Positions 8,193 to 16,804 of a DNA stretch of 64,000 nt are shown in pieces; within the stretch, counting starts at the first letter, position 1; each line of letters opens with the position of its first letter. Source of the stretch: Desulfovibrio legallii. GTDB taxonomy: Bacteria > Desulfobacterota > Desulfovibrionia > Desulfovibrionales > Desulfovibrionaceae. The translations under genes and the position numbers were made by a program. The stretch spans positions 163,493 to 227,492 of the forward strand of contig NZ_SIXC01000005.1 of the NCBI RefSeq assembly GCF_004309735.1, written 5' to 3'. Under the pieces are notes generated by a model. It was given only the letters and a program-made list of their open reading frames with translations. It made no database searches and was not told where the DNA came from.

Positions 8193-9146
8193 TCAGAATT
8201 CCGTGGTGTCGCTTTCCAGTGTTTCCGAAAGCAGAAAACGGGGCCTGCCTTTCAGCTCGACGAAGGCGTGGTGGATGTAGGCCGAGAGGATGCAGAGGCC
8301 GGTGAGGATGGCGCTGCCGGTGAGCAGGGTGAGCAGGATGAGCGTGGTAAAGCCTGACCGCGCCTGGCCCGTGGCATAGTTCCACAGCGCCTCGCAGCCC
8401 ACAAAAATGGACAGGGCGTAGAAGAGCAGGGTGATGCAGCCGATGAGCAGCAGGGGCTTGCCGCTGAACGAGGTCATGGAATCCACAGCCAGAGTGGCCC
8501 GGCGGGCCAGGCTCCACTTGCTGGTGCCGCCGTGGCGGGCCAGGGGCGTAAAAAAGATCTGTTCGTGGCGAAAGCCCATCCATGAGGTCAGGGCGCGGTA
8601 AAAGGGTTTGCGTTCGCCCAGGCTTTTCCAGGCCTCCACCACCTTGCGGTCCAGGAGCTTGAAGTCGCCGGAACCTTTGAGGTCATAGGAGGTCAGCGCC
8701 TGAAACAGACGGTAGAAAGTCAGCGCGCAGAACCTGCTGAAAAAGGATTCTTTCTGTCGTTCCTGCTTGCGCACGTCAATGACGTCCACCGTGCCCGTAC
8801 GCCAGCGCGCCACCATTTGGGGGATGAGCGTGGCCGGGTGCTGCATGTCGCTGTCCATAGTGATGACAACGTCGCCGCGTGCGGCTTCCAGCCCTGCGGA
8901 AAGCGCGGCGTCCTTGCCGAAATTGCGGCTCAGGCGCAGGCAGCGCAGGCGGGGATAGCGTTGCGCCAGGGCGCGCATGGCGGCCCAGGTGTCGTCAGTG
9001 GAACCGTCGTCGACCAAAATGATTTCGTAGCCCAGGCGTGTTTCCGCCCGCAGTTGGTCCAGCACGGCGATAAGGTCGGTCACAAACGCGCCCAGGCAGG
9101 CGCCTTCACAGTATGCCGGTGCGATTACGGAAAGTGTGGACTCCAT
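8193..9146 (-). CDS. GT2 polyprenyl-phosphate glycosyltransferase (GtrB/ArnC/FlmF-like)
   Basis: Membrane-anchored GT-A glycosyltransferase of 317 residues that would load a sugar onto undecaprenyl phosphate. It has SVIAPAYCEG at the start, EIILVDDGSTDDT, RNFGKDAALSAGL, and the DxD-type metal site TMDSDMQHP. Two C-terminal transmembrane helices follow (about 225-255 and 262-288). ATG 9146 has GTGAGG just upstream; an alternative GTG at 9158 overlaps the preceding stop. Position between the GT-C-like membrane protein and the deacetylase supports a lipid-linked sugar pathway. Confidence 0.88.
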   Translation of the reverse strand: MESTLSVIAPAYCEGACLGAFVTDLIAVLDQLRAETRLGYEIILVDDGSTDDTWAAMRALAQRYPRLRCLRLSRNFGKDAALSAGLEAARGDVVITMDSDMQHPATLIPQMVARWRTGTVDVIDVRKQERQKESFFSRFCALTFYRLFQALTSYDLKGSGDFKLLDRKVVEAWKSLGERKPFYRALTSWMGFRHEQIFFTPLARHGGTSKWSLARRATLAVDSMTSFSGKPLLLIGCITLLFYALSIFVGCEALWNYATGQARSGFTTLILLTLLTGSAILTGLCILSAYIHHAFVELKGRPRFLLSETLESDTTEF

Positions 9147-9154
9147 GCGATGCC

Positions 9155-10798
9155 TCACTGCAGAGGGGTTTCGGGCGCAAGGTCGCGCCTGGCGATAAAC
9201 CAGCGGTCATTGCTCCAGACGATACGGCCGTGTCGGGCGATATTTTCGCTTTCTGCCATGTCGCCGCACAAAATCCATGCCGCGCCTGAGGCCAGCCATG
9301 TTGCGGTCAGCCCCAGAGTATCGCGCGTGGCGGCCAGGTCAAGCCAGCGCGCCGCCCCGCGCGGGTCTTCATTGTAGAGGTAGGAAGACCCGTCCTTGAA
9401 GGCGTAGGCCAGGGGCCGGTAAAGCTGATAGCGCACAGCCATGGCGTCGGGTTCCGCAAAAACGGGCGTCTGCGGCGGTACAATGCGCTGCAGGGCCTGC
9501 AGGGCCTGTCCGTAATCGGCGGCATTGCGCGCAAGGCGTTGTACGGCGGCCGGCTGTTGCAGCCCCAGGGCATGCCGCAAGGCGTACCGCCCCCCACAGG
9601 CCCAGCGGCCCTGATCGAAGGCCAGCACGCAGACCACCGCCGCCAGGGCGATGCCGCCGGCCCAGCGGGGGGCGCGCCGCCACAGGCAGGTAAAGGCGCA
9701 GAGGATCATGAGCCAGCACAGAAGCACAACAAACCGGACGCCGCGCAGCAGTTCCGAGCCAAGAGGCAGCCTGTGCAGCCTTTCGGCCAGGCTTGTTTCG
9801 GCCACGGAAAGCAGTACCGCGGTGCACACGCCCAAAAACAGGGTGGGCACAATGGAGGCCAGCCTCTTCATGACCGGGGTGCCGCAACGCCGCACGATAA
9901 AAAATCCGGCTACGCCGCCCAGGAGCAGCGGAAAGCTGTCGCTGGCGTAGTGCAGATGGCTGATCAGTCTGTGCCAGCGATTGCCTTCATCTTCAAGAAA
10001 GCGCCGGCCAAAGACGTGCTGGAGCGCGGCCAGCTCTTGCGCCGAAAATGCCGAGGATGTTTTGATGGAACTGCACAGAAAGGCCAGCGTGGGGACGCTC
10101 CAGGCCAGAAGGCTGAGCAGCAGCCACAGGCAGTGCCGCCGCAGGCTGTCGTTGGGGGCCCTGTGGAAAAAAAAGACTGTAAACAGCATGCAGCTGGCCA
10201 CAAGGGAGCTGATGCCGTGCAGGTACATGCCGCAGCCCGAAACAAAAAGGATGATGGGCCGCAGCTGTGGTTTATCCAGGGCGGAAAGCGTCGCCGCCAG
10301 CAGCAGGGGAAAGAGCGCCGCGTAGAAGACCCGGGGGGTGATGTCGCCCGAACCGAAACCCCAGTACGTGCCGAAGTTGACCCACACGGTCACGCCTGTA
10401 AGCAAAGCGAACAGGGCGGCGGGCAAGGGCGCGCCCAGCAGGCGGCGGCCCAGATAATAGAAGGCGGCGTAATGGAAAAAAACGCCCGCCGCGCCGGCCC
10501 GCAGCAGGCCCTGCGCAATGTCGCCGCCGGGCTGCAGCAGGCCCGCCAGCGCGGACTGAAGGTTGACGATGGAATTGGCCGTGGTGGGCACGGCCAGCAA
10601 AGGATCCTGTGCAAACAGCCCTCGGTGCAGCTCGCCCGCGATATTCTGGGCGTAGCAGCAAAGGTCGCTGCTGATGGCCAGCCCGTTGGCGGAGAGCTGC
10701 GTCACCCCCCACAGGCCAATCAGGGCGTAGCCGGCCGCGACAAGCAGGAAGGCCAGATCCCAAAGCGCATATTTTTTTGAGCAGTCAACAAATGCCAT
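9155..10798 (-). CDS. Polytopic membrane protein, probable GT-C-type glycosyltransferase
   Basis: A 547-residue protein with about ten hydrophobic helices over the first 410 residues and a soluble C-terminal domain. The first loop after TM1 carries an acidic residue (AISSDLCCYAQ), as GT-C enzymes do. I do not recognise the exact family, so this is based on topology and neighbours (GT2, deacetylase, GtrA). It would then transfer the lipid-linked sugar to an acceptor on the periplasmic side. ATG 10798 is the first start close to the membrane segment; the frame continues upstream without a better one. An intrinsic terminator lies right before the gene (10818-10852). Confidence 0.6.
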   Translation of the reverse strand: MAFVDCSKKYALWDLAFLLVAAGYALIGLWGVTQLSANGLAISSDLCCYAQNIAGELHRGLFAQDPLLAVPTTANSIVNLQSALAGLLQPGGDIAQGLLRAGAAGVFFHYAAFYYLGRRLLGAPLPAALFALLTGVTVWVNFGTYWGFGSGDITPRVFYAALFPLLLAATLSALDKPQLRPIILFVSGCGMYLHGISSLVASCMLFTVFFFHRAPNDSLRRHCLWLLLSLLAWSVPTLAFLCSSIKTSSAFSAQELAALQHVFGRRFLEDEGNRWHRLISHLHYASDSFPLLLGGVAGFFIVRRCGTPVMKRLASIVPTLFLGVCTAVLLSVAETSLAERLHRLPLGSELLRGVRFVVLLCWLMILCAFTCLWRRAPRWAGGIALAAVVCVLAFDQGRWACGGRYALRHALGLQQPAAVQRLARNAADYGQALQALQRIVPPQTPVFAEPDAMAVRYQLYRPLAYAFKDGSSYLYNEDPRGAARWLDLAATRDTLGLTATWLASGAAWILCGDMAESENIARHGRIVWSNDRWFIARRDLAPETPLQ

Positions 10799-10817
10799 GT
10801 GCGATGCCTGCGGAGCA

Positions 10818-10852
10818 CAAAAAAAGAGTGCCCCGTCCAGAGAAGGACGGGC
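10818..10852 (-). terminator. Intrinsic terminator/attenuator before the glycan-modification operon
   Basis: On the minus strand a CCCGTCC/GGACGGG hairpin is followed within a few bases by seven T residues (complement of 10818-10828). It ends about 20 bases before the ATG at 10798. It can either terminate an upstream transcript or act as an attenuator. The rest of 10853-11240 shows nothing else I can support. Confidence 0.5.
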
Positions 10853-11246
10853 GAAATCGGCTACGCCGCCAGGGCGTTTTACGGATGCAATGCCTTGACG
10901 GTAGGGATGAACATGGCGCAGGGACACCAGAATGTAAAGGCCAATTTTATAGTGAAGCTGTGCGGTTAAAATTTGTCGGCGGAAGCTGCCGCACGCGCAG
11001 GCCCCGCCGCAAGGAAAAGGTGTGGTGGTGCGGGGGGCGCGTGACGGAAAGGGCGTTTTGTGTGTTGCGTGCGCAAGAGGGCGGCCGTACGGCGTAAGGC
11101 CGCCAAGGGCGGTGAGGCCTTGCCCCCAGGCGCGAGGAGAAAGGCCGCCGATGCCTCGCAGCGGCAAGAATATGCGGGCCTTGCCACGGCCGCAGGGGAA
11201 AAACTGTCCGGGGTCAGGCTATCGAGGACGCAGAGCCCTGGCACAG

Positions 11247-11287
11247 CCGCGGAGAAGAAAGCCCCTGGCGGGCTTTCTTCTCCGCGG
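11247..11287. terminator. 18-bp perfect hairpin downstream of nfnB
   Basis: Arms 11247-11264 and 11270-11287 (CCGCGGAGAAGAAAGCCC and complement) enclose a five-base loop, 34 bp past the nfnB stop. There is no T-run immediately after it on either strand, so it may be a factor-assisted terminator or an mRNA 3'-end stabiliser. Confidence 0.6.
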
Positions 11288-11321
11288 CAAAATAGCTGGT
11301 TACGCGCAGACGGCGTTTTGT

Positions 11322-12740
11322 TCAGCCCCGCAGGCGGCGGACAATCTCCTGTCCGGCGCGGCGGCCTGCGCCCATGGCCAGGATGACCGTGGCCGCGCCG
11401 GTGACGATGTCGCCGCCGGCAAAGACGTTGGGGATGGAGGTTTCGCCTGTTTCCTCATTGACCTGGATGTAGCCGCGCTGGGTCTGGGCCAGATCGGGGG
11501 TGGCCTCCAGCAGGATGGGATTGGAGCGCGTGCCCAGGGCCACGATGGCCAGATCTGTGGACATGTCGTATTCCGATCCGGCAATGGGCACGGGGCGGCG
11601 GCGGCCTGAGGCGTCGGGTTCGCCCAGTTCCATTTTCTGCAGGGTGACGGAGGTCAGGTGCAGCTCCGCATTGCCGTTGAAGCGCAGCGGCGCGGAGAGC
11701 ATGGCAAACTGCACGCCCTCTTCTTCGGCGTGCTCCACTTCCTCCAGGCGGGCGGGCATTTCGGCCTTGGTGCGGCGGTAGACAATGTGCACGCTTTCCG
11801 CGCCCATGCGCAGGGCGGTACGGGCCGCGTCCATGGCCACGTTGCCCGCGCCGAATACGGTGACGTTTTTGCCGGGAAAGGCCGGGGTGTCCTGGGTGGG
11901 AAAGTCGTAGGCCCGGCCCAGGTTCACACGGGTCAGGTATTCATTGGCCGAGAACACGCCCACCAGGTTTTCGCCGGGCACGCCCAAAAAGGTGGGCAGG
12001 CCCGCGCCCACGCCGATGAACACGGCGTCGTAGTCCTTGCGCAGATCGGCCACGTCCACGGTGCGGCCGCCCACGCTGTTAAGGTGGAATTCCACGCCGG
12101 ACTGACGCAGTCCGTCGATTTCCGTGGCCACCACGCTCTTGGGCAGACGGAAGGCGGGGATGCCGTAAATGAGCACGCCGCCCGGCTCGTGCAGGGCCTC
12201 AAACACGTCCACCCGGATGCCCGCGGCGGCGCAGACGCCCGCACAGGTGAGGGAGGAGGGACCGGAACCGATGCAGGCCACCTTTTTGCCGTCCAGCGGC
12301 AGGGAGCAGGCATTGGTGCCCGTCACCTGCTCGCAGGCCGTGGTGGCGATGTAGGTGTCGGCCACAAAACGTTCCAACCGGCCGATGGCCACGGCCTGAC
12401 CCTTGGCCTTGAGCACGCACTTGCCTTCACACTGGTGTTCCTGCGGGCAGACCCGGCCGCAGACCGCCGGCAGGCTGTTGGTGCTTTTGATGATGCGGTA
12501 GGCGGCGTCCATATTGTTCTGGGCCACTTGGTGGATGAAGTCGCGGATGGGCACTTCCACCGGGCAGCCCGTGACGCAGAGGGGCTTTTTGCACTGCAGG
12601 CAACGCGCGGCCTCCTGCAGGGCCATTTCCCTGGTGTAGCCCAGGGCCACTTCCTTAAAATTGCCGCGGCGCACCGCGGCGGGCTGACAGGGCATGGGCG
12701 TCCTGGGGGCCACGGTCTTTTTGGGCTTGCTAGTTTCCAT
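11322..12740 (-). CDS. nfnB: NADH-dependent ferredoxin:NADP+ oxidoreductase, large (GltD-like) subunit
   Basis: Large subunit of the electron-bifurcating transhydrogenase NfnAB, also annotated as sulfide dehydrogenase alpha or glutamate-synthase small-subunit-like. The 472-residue protein has N-terminal cysteine motifs for 4Fe-4S clusters (CLQCKKPLCVTGCP and CGRVCPQEHQCEGKC). An FAD-binding GSGPSSL follows near 160, and a NADPH-binding GAGNVAMDAARTALRMG further on. ATG 12740 has AGAGG upstream and overlaps the nfnA stop by 11 bases. Pairing with nfnA rules out a true glutamate synthase, since no large GltB gene is present. Confidence 0.92.
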   Translation of the reverse strand: METSKPKKTVAPRTPMPCQPAAVRRGNFKEVALGYTREMALQEAARCLQCKKPLCVTGCPVEVPIRDFIHQVAQNNMDAAYRIIKSTNSLPAVCGRVCPQEHQCEGKCVLKAKGQAVAIGRLERFVADTYIATTACEQVTGTNACSLPLDGKKVACIGSGPSSLTCAGVCAAAGIRVDVFEALHEPGGVLIYGIPAFRLPKSVVATEIDGLRQSGVEFHLNSVGGRTVDVADLRKDYDAVFIGVGAGLPTFLGVPGENLVGVFSANEYLTRVNLGRAYDFPTQDTPAFPGKNVTVFGAGNVAMDAARTALRMGAESVHIVYRRTKAEMPARLEEVEHAEEEGVQFAMLSAPLRFNGNAELHLTSVTLQKMELGEPDASGRRRPVPIAGSEYDMSTDLAIVALGTRSNPILLEATPDLAQTQRGYIQVNEETGETSIPNVFAGGDIVTGAATVILAMGAGRRAGQEIVRRLRG

Positions 12741-13572
12741 GTGTGGACCTCTGGTAGGCTTCAAGAGAAATGCGTTCCTGTTCCCGGTAGGCGGCCAGAC
12801 GGCGGCGCAGTTCGGGAAAATCTACTTCATGCCCGTCAAATTCGGGGCCGTCCACGCAGGCAAATTTGGTCTTGCCGCCTACGCTTACGCGGCAGGCGCC
12901 GCACATACCGATGCCGTCCACCATGATGGGGTTGAGGCTTACCGTGGTTTTGACGCCGAAAGGACGGGTGGTTTCGGCCACGGCGGCCATCATGGGTACG
13001 GGCCCCACAGCCACCACCTCAAAGACGGCCTTGTCCTTTTCCAGTCGATCCCGCAGCAGGTCGGTGACCAGGCCCTTGTGGCCGTAGCTGCCGTCGTCTG
13101 TGGAGATGAGCAGCTCGTCCACAAAGGAGGCCAGCTCCTTTTCAAAGAGCAGCAGATCCTTGCTGCGCGCGCCGATAATGCCCACCACGCGGTTGCCCAC
13201 GCGGGCGTGCCCCTTGGCGATGTGGTGCATGGCGGCAATGCCCGTGCCGCCGCCCACACAGATCACGGTGCCGTGCTTTTCAATGTGGGTGGGGTGCCCC
13301 AGGGGGCCGCAGACGTCCAGGACGGCGTCGCCCTGGTTTAGTTCTTCCAGCATGGCCGTGGTCTTGCCCATGACCAGGTAGACGATGGTGATGGTGCCCT
13401 GCGCGGGATCGGTATCCGCTATGGTCAGGGGGATGCGTTCGCCCGTGGGGCTCACGCGCAGCATGACAAAGTGTCCGGGCCGCGCTTTTTGGGCGATTTG
13501 CGGCGCGTGGAGCACCAGCTTGCTGGTTTTGCCCGGGATCAGGCGTTCCTTGTGCAAAATGGGTGTCGGCAT
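12730..13572 (-). CDS. nfnA: NADH-dependent ferredoxin:NADP+ oxidoreductase, small (FNR-like) subunit
   Basis: Small subunit of NfnAB, 280 residues. The N-terminal FAD-binding beta-barrel (PGHFVMLR, ERIPLTIAD) is followed by an NAD(H) domain (CVGGGTGIAAMHHIAKG). A C-terminal 2Fe-2S segment with GMCGACRV and FACVDGPEF completes the protein. Together the subunits couple NADPH, NADH and ferredoxin pools in the cytoplasm. A GAGGAG ribosome site precedes ATG 13572. It is the first gene of a two-gene operon, and a 20-bp palindrome lies 74-93 bp upstream of its start. Confidence 0.92.
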   Translation of the reverse strand: MPTPILHKERLIPGKTSKLVLHAPQIAQKARPGHFVMLRVSPTGERIPLTIADTDPAQGTITIVYLVMGKTTAMLEELNQGDAVLDVCGPLGHPTHIEKHGTVICVGGGTGIAAMHHIAKGHARVGNRVVGIIGARSKDLLLFEKELASFVDELLISTDDGSYGHKGLVTDLLRDRLEKDKAVFEVVAVGPVPMMAAVAETTRPFGVKTTVSLNPIMVDGIGMCGACRVSVGGKTKFACVDGPEFDGHEVDFPELRRRLAAYREQERISLEAYQRSTHGN

Positions 13573-13645
13573 AGGCTCTCCTCATTCAAGCAGCATTGTT
13601 GCCGATAGTAGCCATGACGTCCACGGCTTGCAAGCGGGCCGCGAT

Positions 13646-13665
13646 TTGTAACGCTATCGCTACAA
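13646..13665. promoter_or_regulatory. 20-bp palindrome upstream of nfnAB, possible operator
   Basis: TTGTA at 13646 and TACAA at 13661-13665 bound an imperfect palindrome with CG/CG inside (TTGTAaCG..CGcTACAA). It lies in an AT-rich patch upstream of nfnA. The shape resembles sites for dimeric CRP/FNR-type regulators, but no consensus is matched exactly. The regulator is unknown. Confidence 0.45.
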
Positions 13666-14039
13666 TTATGTTAATAGTTATACCATGAAAAAGGCAGGAA
13701 AAATCTGTCCTGCAGAGTTGCATGGTCAGCAAAAACGTCCGAACTGATGCCCTTGTTGCGCCCGGAATATTTCAGGCATGCCGAGCCCTCGGCAACTGCG
13801 CGGGCACGGCCCCGCCATGATGCGCCATCATTGCTTGGCTGTGCGCCAAAGCCCGCGGCAGCGTTCCTTTTGTTTTTGCGGATGCGCATGTCCACTGGGG
13901 ATCTGCCCTAAAGAACCTTGTCGGTTTACCGATAATGAGAAGTGTTGTGGAGAAACAGGGGCCGTTACGGCGCGCCGTGGAGGCGGGCGGGCGCGCCCCC
14001 ACAAACGGGAAGCAATGACCGATTCAGGGAGGAATGGTC
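13666..14039. other. Intergenic stretch between divergent nfnA and a small ORF
   Basis: About 370 bp without a credible gene; the short frames here are shadows. It must contain the divergent promoters. I see AT-rich sequence near 13661-13690 and a CGGTTTACCG palindrome near 13921, but nothing firm. Confidence 0.4.
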
Positions 14040-14324
14040 ATGATGCACGACTGGTTGCGCGCGCTTCCCACGGCGGCGTCGCCGCCAGAGCCGGAATACG
14101 CGCCGGAACAGCGCGATCTGGAGGCTCTGGAGCGCTACCTCGCCGTGTTGGAAGCGAACAAAAAGGCCGGCCGCACGGCGGTTACAGACGCGGTGCTGGC
14201 CCTGGATATGGCTGGATTTGTGCGGGAGCGCCTGCGTGAGTCCGAGGGACGTCCTTGCGGCGCCAGCGCGGCGGTGCTGGCCTTGGCCCTGGTGCGGCGT
14301 ACGGTGGACGCCCCGGACCAATAA
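14040..14324 (+). CDS. Small hypothetical protein (94 aa)
   Basis: Unrecognised soluble protein. The start at 14040 is chosen because AGGGAGG (14026-14032) lies seven bases upstream; an ATG at 14034 is too close to it. The sequence is acidic in its first half (PEPEYAPEQRDLEALERYLAVLE) and probably helical, with no signal peptide or membrane segment and a single cysteine. It stands alone between nfnAB (divergent) and a dispersed repeat. Strong ribosome site and GC-biased third positions argue it is real. Confidence 0.6.
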   Translation: MMHDWLRALPTAASPPEPEYAPEQRDLEALERYLAVLEANKKAGRTAVTDAVLALDMAGFVRERLRESEGRPCGASAAVLALALVRRTVDAPDQ

Positions 14325-14346
14325 CACGATCATATTTCCCGCAGGC

Positions 14347-14473
14347 TAGAGCAGTTAGCGAATGAAATGATCTAACTGCTCTGCAAGGATTTTCTTGAAA
14401 ATCCTTGCCACGAAATGCGAGAAAGCAGGCTTTTGCCTGCCGTAAGCGAGCATTTTAAGTGTTAAATGCTCTA
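14347..14473 (+). repeat. Dispersed four-hairpin repeat, copy A (127 bp)
   Basis: Bounded by TAGAGCA and TGCTCTA. Four successive hairpins: AGAGCAGTTAG/CTAACTGCTCT, GCAAGGATTTTC/GAAAATCCTTGC, GGCAGGC/GCCTGCC (the first G is A here) and GAGCATTT/AAATGCTC. Five further copies lie in the window. The ends and length suggest a non-autonomous mobile element or an extragenic palindromic repeat. Confidence 0.9.
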
Positions 14474-14751
14474 GGGGGCCGACCCCTGAGCCTGCGGGAA
14501 TCCGCCTGTGGAAGCGCCGTCGCGAAGGCATCCTGTGCCCTCGCGGCGGCGTTGTTTTTGGGGAAAAGGGCACAGCGTCCTGTGGCGGGCAACTTTTGAC
14601 GTCCGCTGTGGACGCAGAGCTTACGGCCGCCGCTTTTACCCTTGCGGTTTTTGGGCTATGCTGGGCTGGTCGCCGGGGTGCGGGCCAAACGGCCTGCGGC
14701 ACGTGGTGCTGGTTGGCATCCAGGCTGAAAACTTTTGCGCGGGGAGGATCT

Positions 14752-15369
14752 ATGGACGGGCAAGGCGTGTTGCGGCGGGCCATTTTTCTGGACCGGGACG
14801 GCACTCTGAACAAAGATACGGGTTATGTGCACCGCAAGGAGGACTGGCACTGGCTGCCCGGCGTGGTGGAGGCGCTCAAACGCTTCCACGCCGTGGGCTA
14901 TGCCCTGGTGGTGGTCAGCAACCAGTCCGGCCTGGCGCGCGGCATGTACGACCTGGCGGCCCTGCACGAGCTGGAAGCCTGGATCAACGCCGATCTGGAG
15001 GCCAAGGGCGCGGCCATTGACGCCTGGTATTACTGCCCGCATCTGCCGGAGATCACCGGCCCCTGTTCCTGCCGCAAGCCCGCGCCGGGGCTGATTCTGC
15101 GCGCGGCGGAAGAAATGGGCCTGGACCTTGCGCGCTCCTGGATGGTGGGCGACCGGGTGCGCGACGTGGAGGCGGGCCTGGCCGCGGGCTGCCGCTGCGT
15201 GCTGTTGCGGCCGGCGCAGGGCGGTTATGAGGCCGATGCGCCTGTGCCCCCAGGCGTGGCCGTGGCGCCGCATCTGGCTGCGGCGGAAGTGCTTATTCTG
15301 GGGCCGGAGCTGCGCCGTTTGCGCACAGAGCGCGAAATCCGCTCCGGACGTTTAAAGGGAGTAGGTTAA
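14752..15369 (+). CDS. gmhB: D-glycero-D-manno-heptose-1,7-bisphosphate 7-phosphatase
   Basis: HAD-superfamily phosphatase of the ADP-heptose pathway for LPS inner core. The 205-residue protein has the nucleophile motif FLDRDGTLN (D14, D16), the VSNQSG motif, a zinc-binding cysteine/histidine loop (CPHLPEITGPCSCRKP) characteristic of GmhB, and a distal GDRVRDVEAG. ATG 14752 has GGGGAGG upstream; the frame extends further but without a start signal. HldE, the partner enzyme, is at 58576-60045 in this window. Histidinol-phosphatase HisB-N is the main alternative in this subfamily. Confidence 0.88.
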   Translation: MDGQGVLRRAIFLDRDGTLNKDTGYVHRKEDWHWLPGVVEALKRFHAVGYALVVVSNQSGLARGMYDLAALHELEAWINADLEAKGAAIDAWYYCPHLPEITGPCSCRKPAPGLILRAAEEMGLDLARSWMVGDRVRDVEAGLAAGCRCVLLRPAQGGYEADAPVPPGVAVAPHLAAAEVLILGPELRRLRTEREIRSGRLKGVG

Positions 15370-15678
15370 TGACTCAGGGGAGGGAGTGCTGCCAAAAGAT
15401 TTTTGGCTTGAGCAATTATCCCTGCGTCAATTTTTTTTGCTTGAAAAGCTACATAGGTAAGACATTCCCGCAGGAGGAAAGGGTTTGAAAAAATTTTGCG
15501 GGCGGCATTAGCTCTTCGTGCAGCTCCAGCCTCATTAGAAATTCGTTTGTCTATTAGATAGTTGATTGCTGTCTTGAGATTGGGTTTCGAAGTAAAAAGC
15601 TATACTCAGTTATAAATTTTTCTATTCCGAGGCTTTGTAACTCTCGTGGAGCTGGCATTTGTACACTCCTTGCGGGTG
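15370..15678. other. AT-rich gene-free stretch between gmhB and fliM
   Basis: About 310 bp, clearly richer in A/T than its surroundings, with no frame that looks coding and no homologous fragment I recognise. It separates the convergent 3' ends of gmhB and fliM. It may be degraded foreign DNA. Confidence 0.5.
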
Positions 15679-16659
15679 TTAGGTGTACTGCGGCTCGTTT
15701 TCCTTGATGATCTGAAAGGCCTTCATGGCTTTGACCGTGCCGGCAATGCCCTGATATTTGCGCACGCCCGCCACAGTGCAGGGGAGCAGGTCTTCCTGGT
15801 CCGTGTCCAGCACCAGCACGTCGCCCACCTGCATGCGCAGCAGCTGGTTGCCGGTGATGGTGGTGCGGCCGAAGAGCACCTTCATCTCTACGGGCGTTTC
15901 CATGAGCCGTTCCTTGAGACGGGCCACCCAGGCGTGGTCCACCTCCAGGCGTTCGGTCTGGAAACTGGCGTGCAGTTTGGAACGGATGGGTTCGATGGTG
16001 GCATAGGGCAGGCAGATGACCATGGAGCCCAGGGCCGTGTCCAGCTCCACCTCAAAGGTGATCACCACCACCACGTCGCTGGGCGGCACAATGGCCGCGA
16101 ACTGGGGGTTGATCTCGCTGCGCACCAGCTCCAGCTTCACATCGTGCACGGGCCGCCAGGATTCTTCCATGTTGTCCAGGGCGATTTTGACGATCTTGTC
16201 CACCACAGCCTGTTCAATGCGGGTGAACTCGCGGCCCTCCACCTTGGGCTGGGAGCCGGAGCCGCCGAAGACGTTTTCCACCAGGGCGAAGACCAGGCGT
16301 GAATCCACCACCATGATGGCGTTGCCCCGCAAAGGGTCCATCTTGAAAATGTTGATGGAGGTGGGCACGGGCAGGGAGCGCATGAACTCCCCGAACTTGG
16401 TCATGTCAATGGAAATGGGGTTCAGCTCCACCCTTTTGCGCACGGCATTGGAAAGGGCGTTGGTGCAGAGGCGTGCAAAACGGTCGTTGACGATTTCCAG
16501 CACGGGCATGCGCCCGCGGATGATGCGGTCCTGGTTGGCCAGGTCAAAAGGCACAATGCCGGAGTCGTCCTCCGGCGCTTCGGTCTCGCTTTCAATTTCG
16601 CCGCCCGAAAGGCCCCGCAACAGGGCGTCAACTTCGTCTTGCGCCAGCACTTTGTTCAT
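15679..16659 (-). CDS. fliM: Flagellar motor switch protein FliM
   Basis: C-ring component that binds phospho-CheY and switches flagellar rotation. It has 326 residues: an N-terminal CheY-binding segment beginning MNKVLAQDEVDALLRGLSGG, a middle CheC-like domain (ELNPISIDMTKFGEFMRSLP, MDPLRGNAIMV, FGGSG) and a C-terminal SpoA/FliN-like domain (GRTTITGNQLLRMQVGDVLVLD). The longer open frame to 16806 is rejected because the canonical N-terminus begins at 16659. It is isolated from other flagellar genes and has its own upstream promoter region. Confidence 0.95.
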   Translation of the reverse strand: MNKVLAQDEVDALLRGLSGGEIESETEAPEDDSGIVPFDLANQDRIIRGRMPVLEIVNDRFARLCTNALSNAVRKRVELNPISIDMTKFGEFMRSLPVPTSINIFKMDPLRGNAIMVVDSRLVFALVENVFGGSGSQPKVEGREFTRIEQAVVDKIVKIALDNMEESWRPVHDVKLELVRSEINPQFAAIVPPSDVVVVITFEVELDTALGSMVICLPYATIEPIRSKLHASFQTERLEVDHAWVARLKERLMETPVEMKVLFGRTTITGNQLLRMQVGDVLVLDTDQEDLLPCTVAGVRKYQGIAGTVKAMKAFQIIKENEPQYT

Positions 16660-16687
16660 GTCTGCCCCGAGCCCCCGCCGGAAGGTC

Positions 16688-16742
16688 TTGCCGCAGCACG
16701 GCGTTATTTTTTTATAATGCAAAAAAAAGGCCAGTTTGACAA
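16688..16742. promoter_or_regulatory. Overlapping divergent promoters for fliM and the RACo-like gene
   Basis: Plus strand: TTGCCG (16688-16693), 19-bp spacer, TATAAT (16713-16718), reading into the RACo-like gene. Minus strand: TTGTCA (complement of 16737-16742), 17-bp spacer, CATTAT (complement of 16714-16719), reading into fliM. The two -10 boxes overlap, so the promoters may compete. Confidence 0.45.
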
Positions 16743-16804
16743 GCGGCAAAGGCCCGGGCGCGGTTTCCCTTGCCTTTGCCCCGGCCTTGAGGCAGGCTGC
16801 GGAC

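Noticed and set aside
8193..8583. N-terminal extension of the ChbG-like protein
   Set aside because: The extension lies antiframe within the GT2 gene and lacks protein-like composition; homology starts at RLIVHADDCG.
11322..12740. Annotation as glutamate synthase small subunit
   Set aside because: No large GltB subunit is present and the gene is coupled to an FNR-like 2Fe-2S subunit, which is the NfnAB arrangement.
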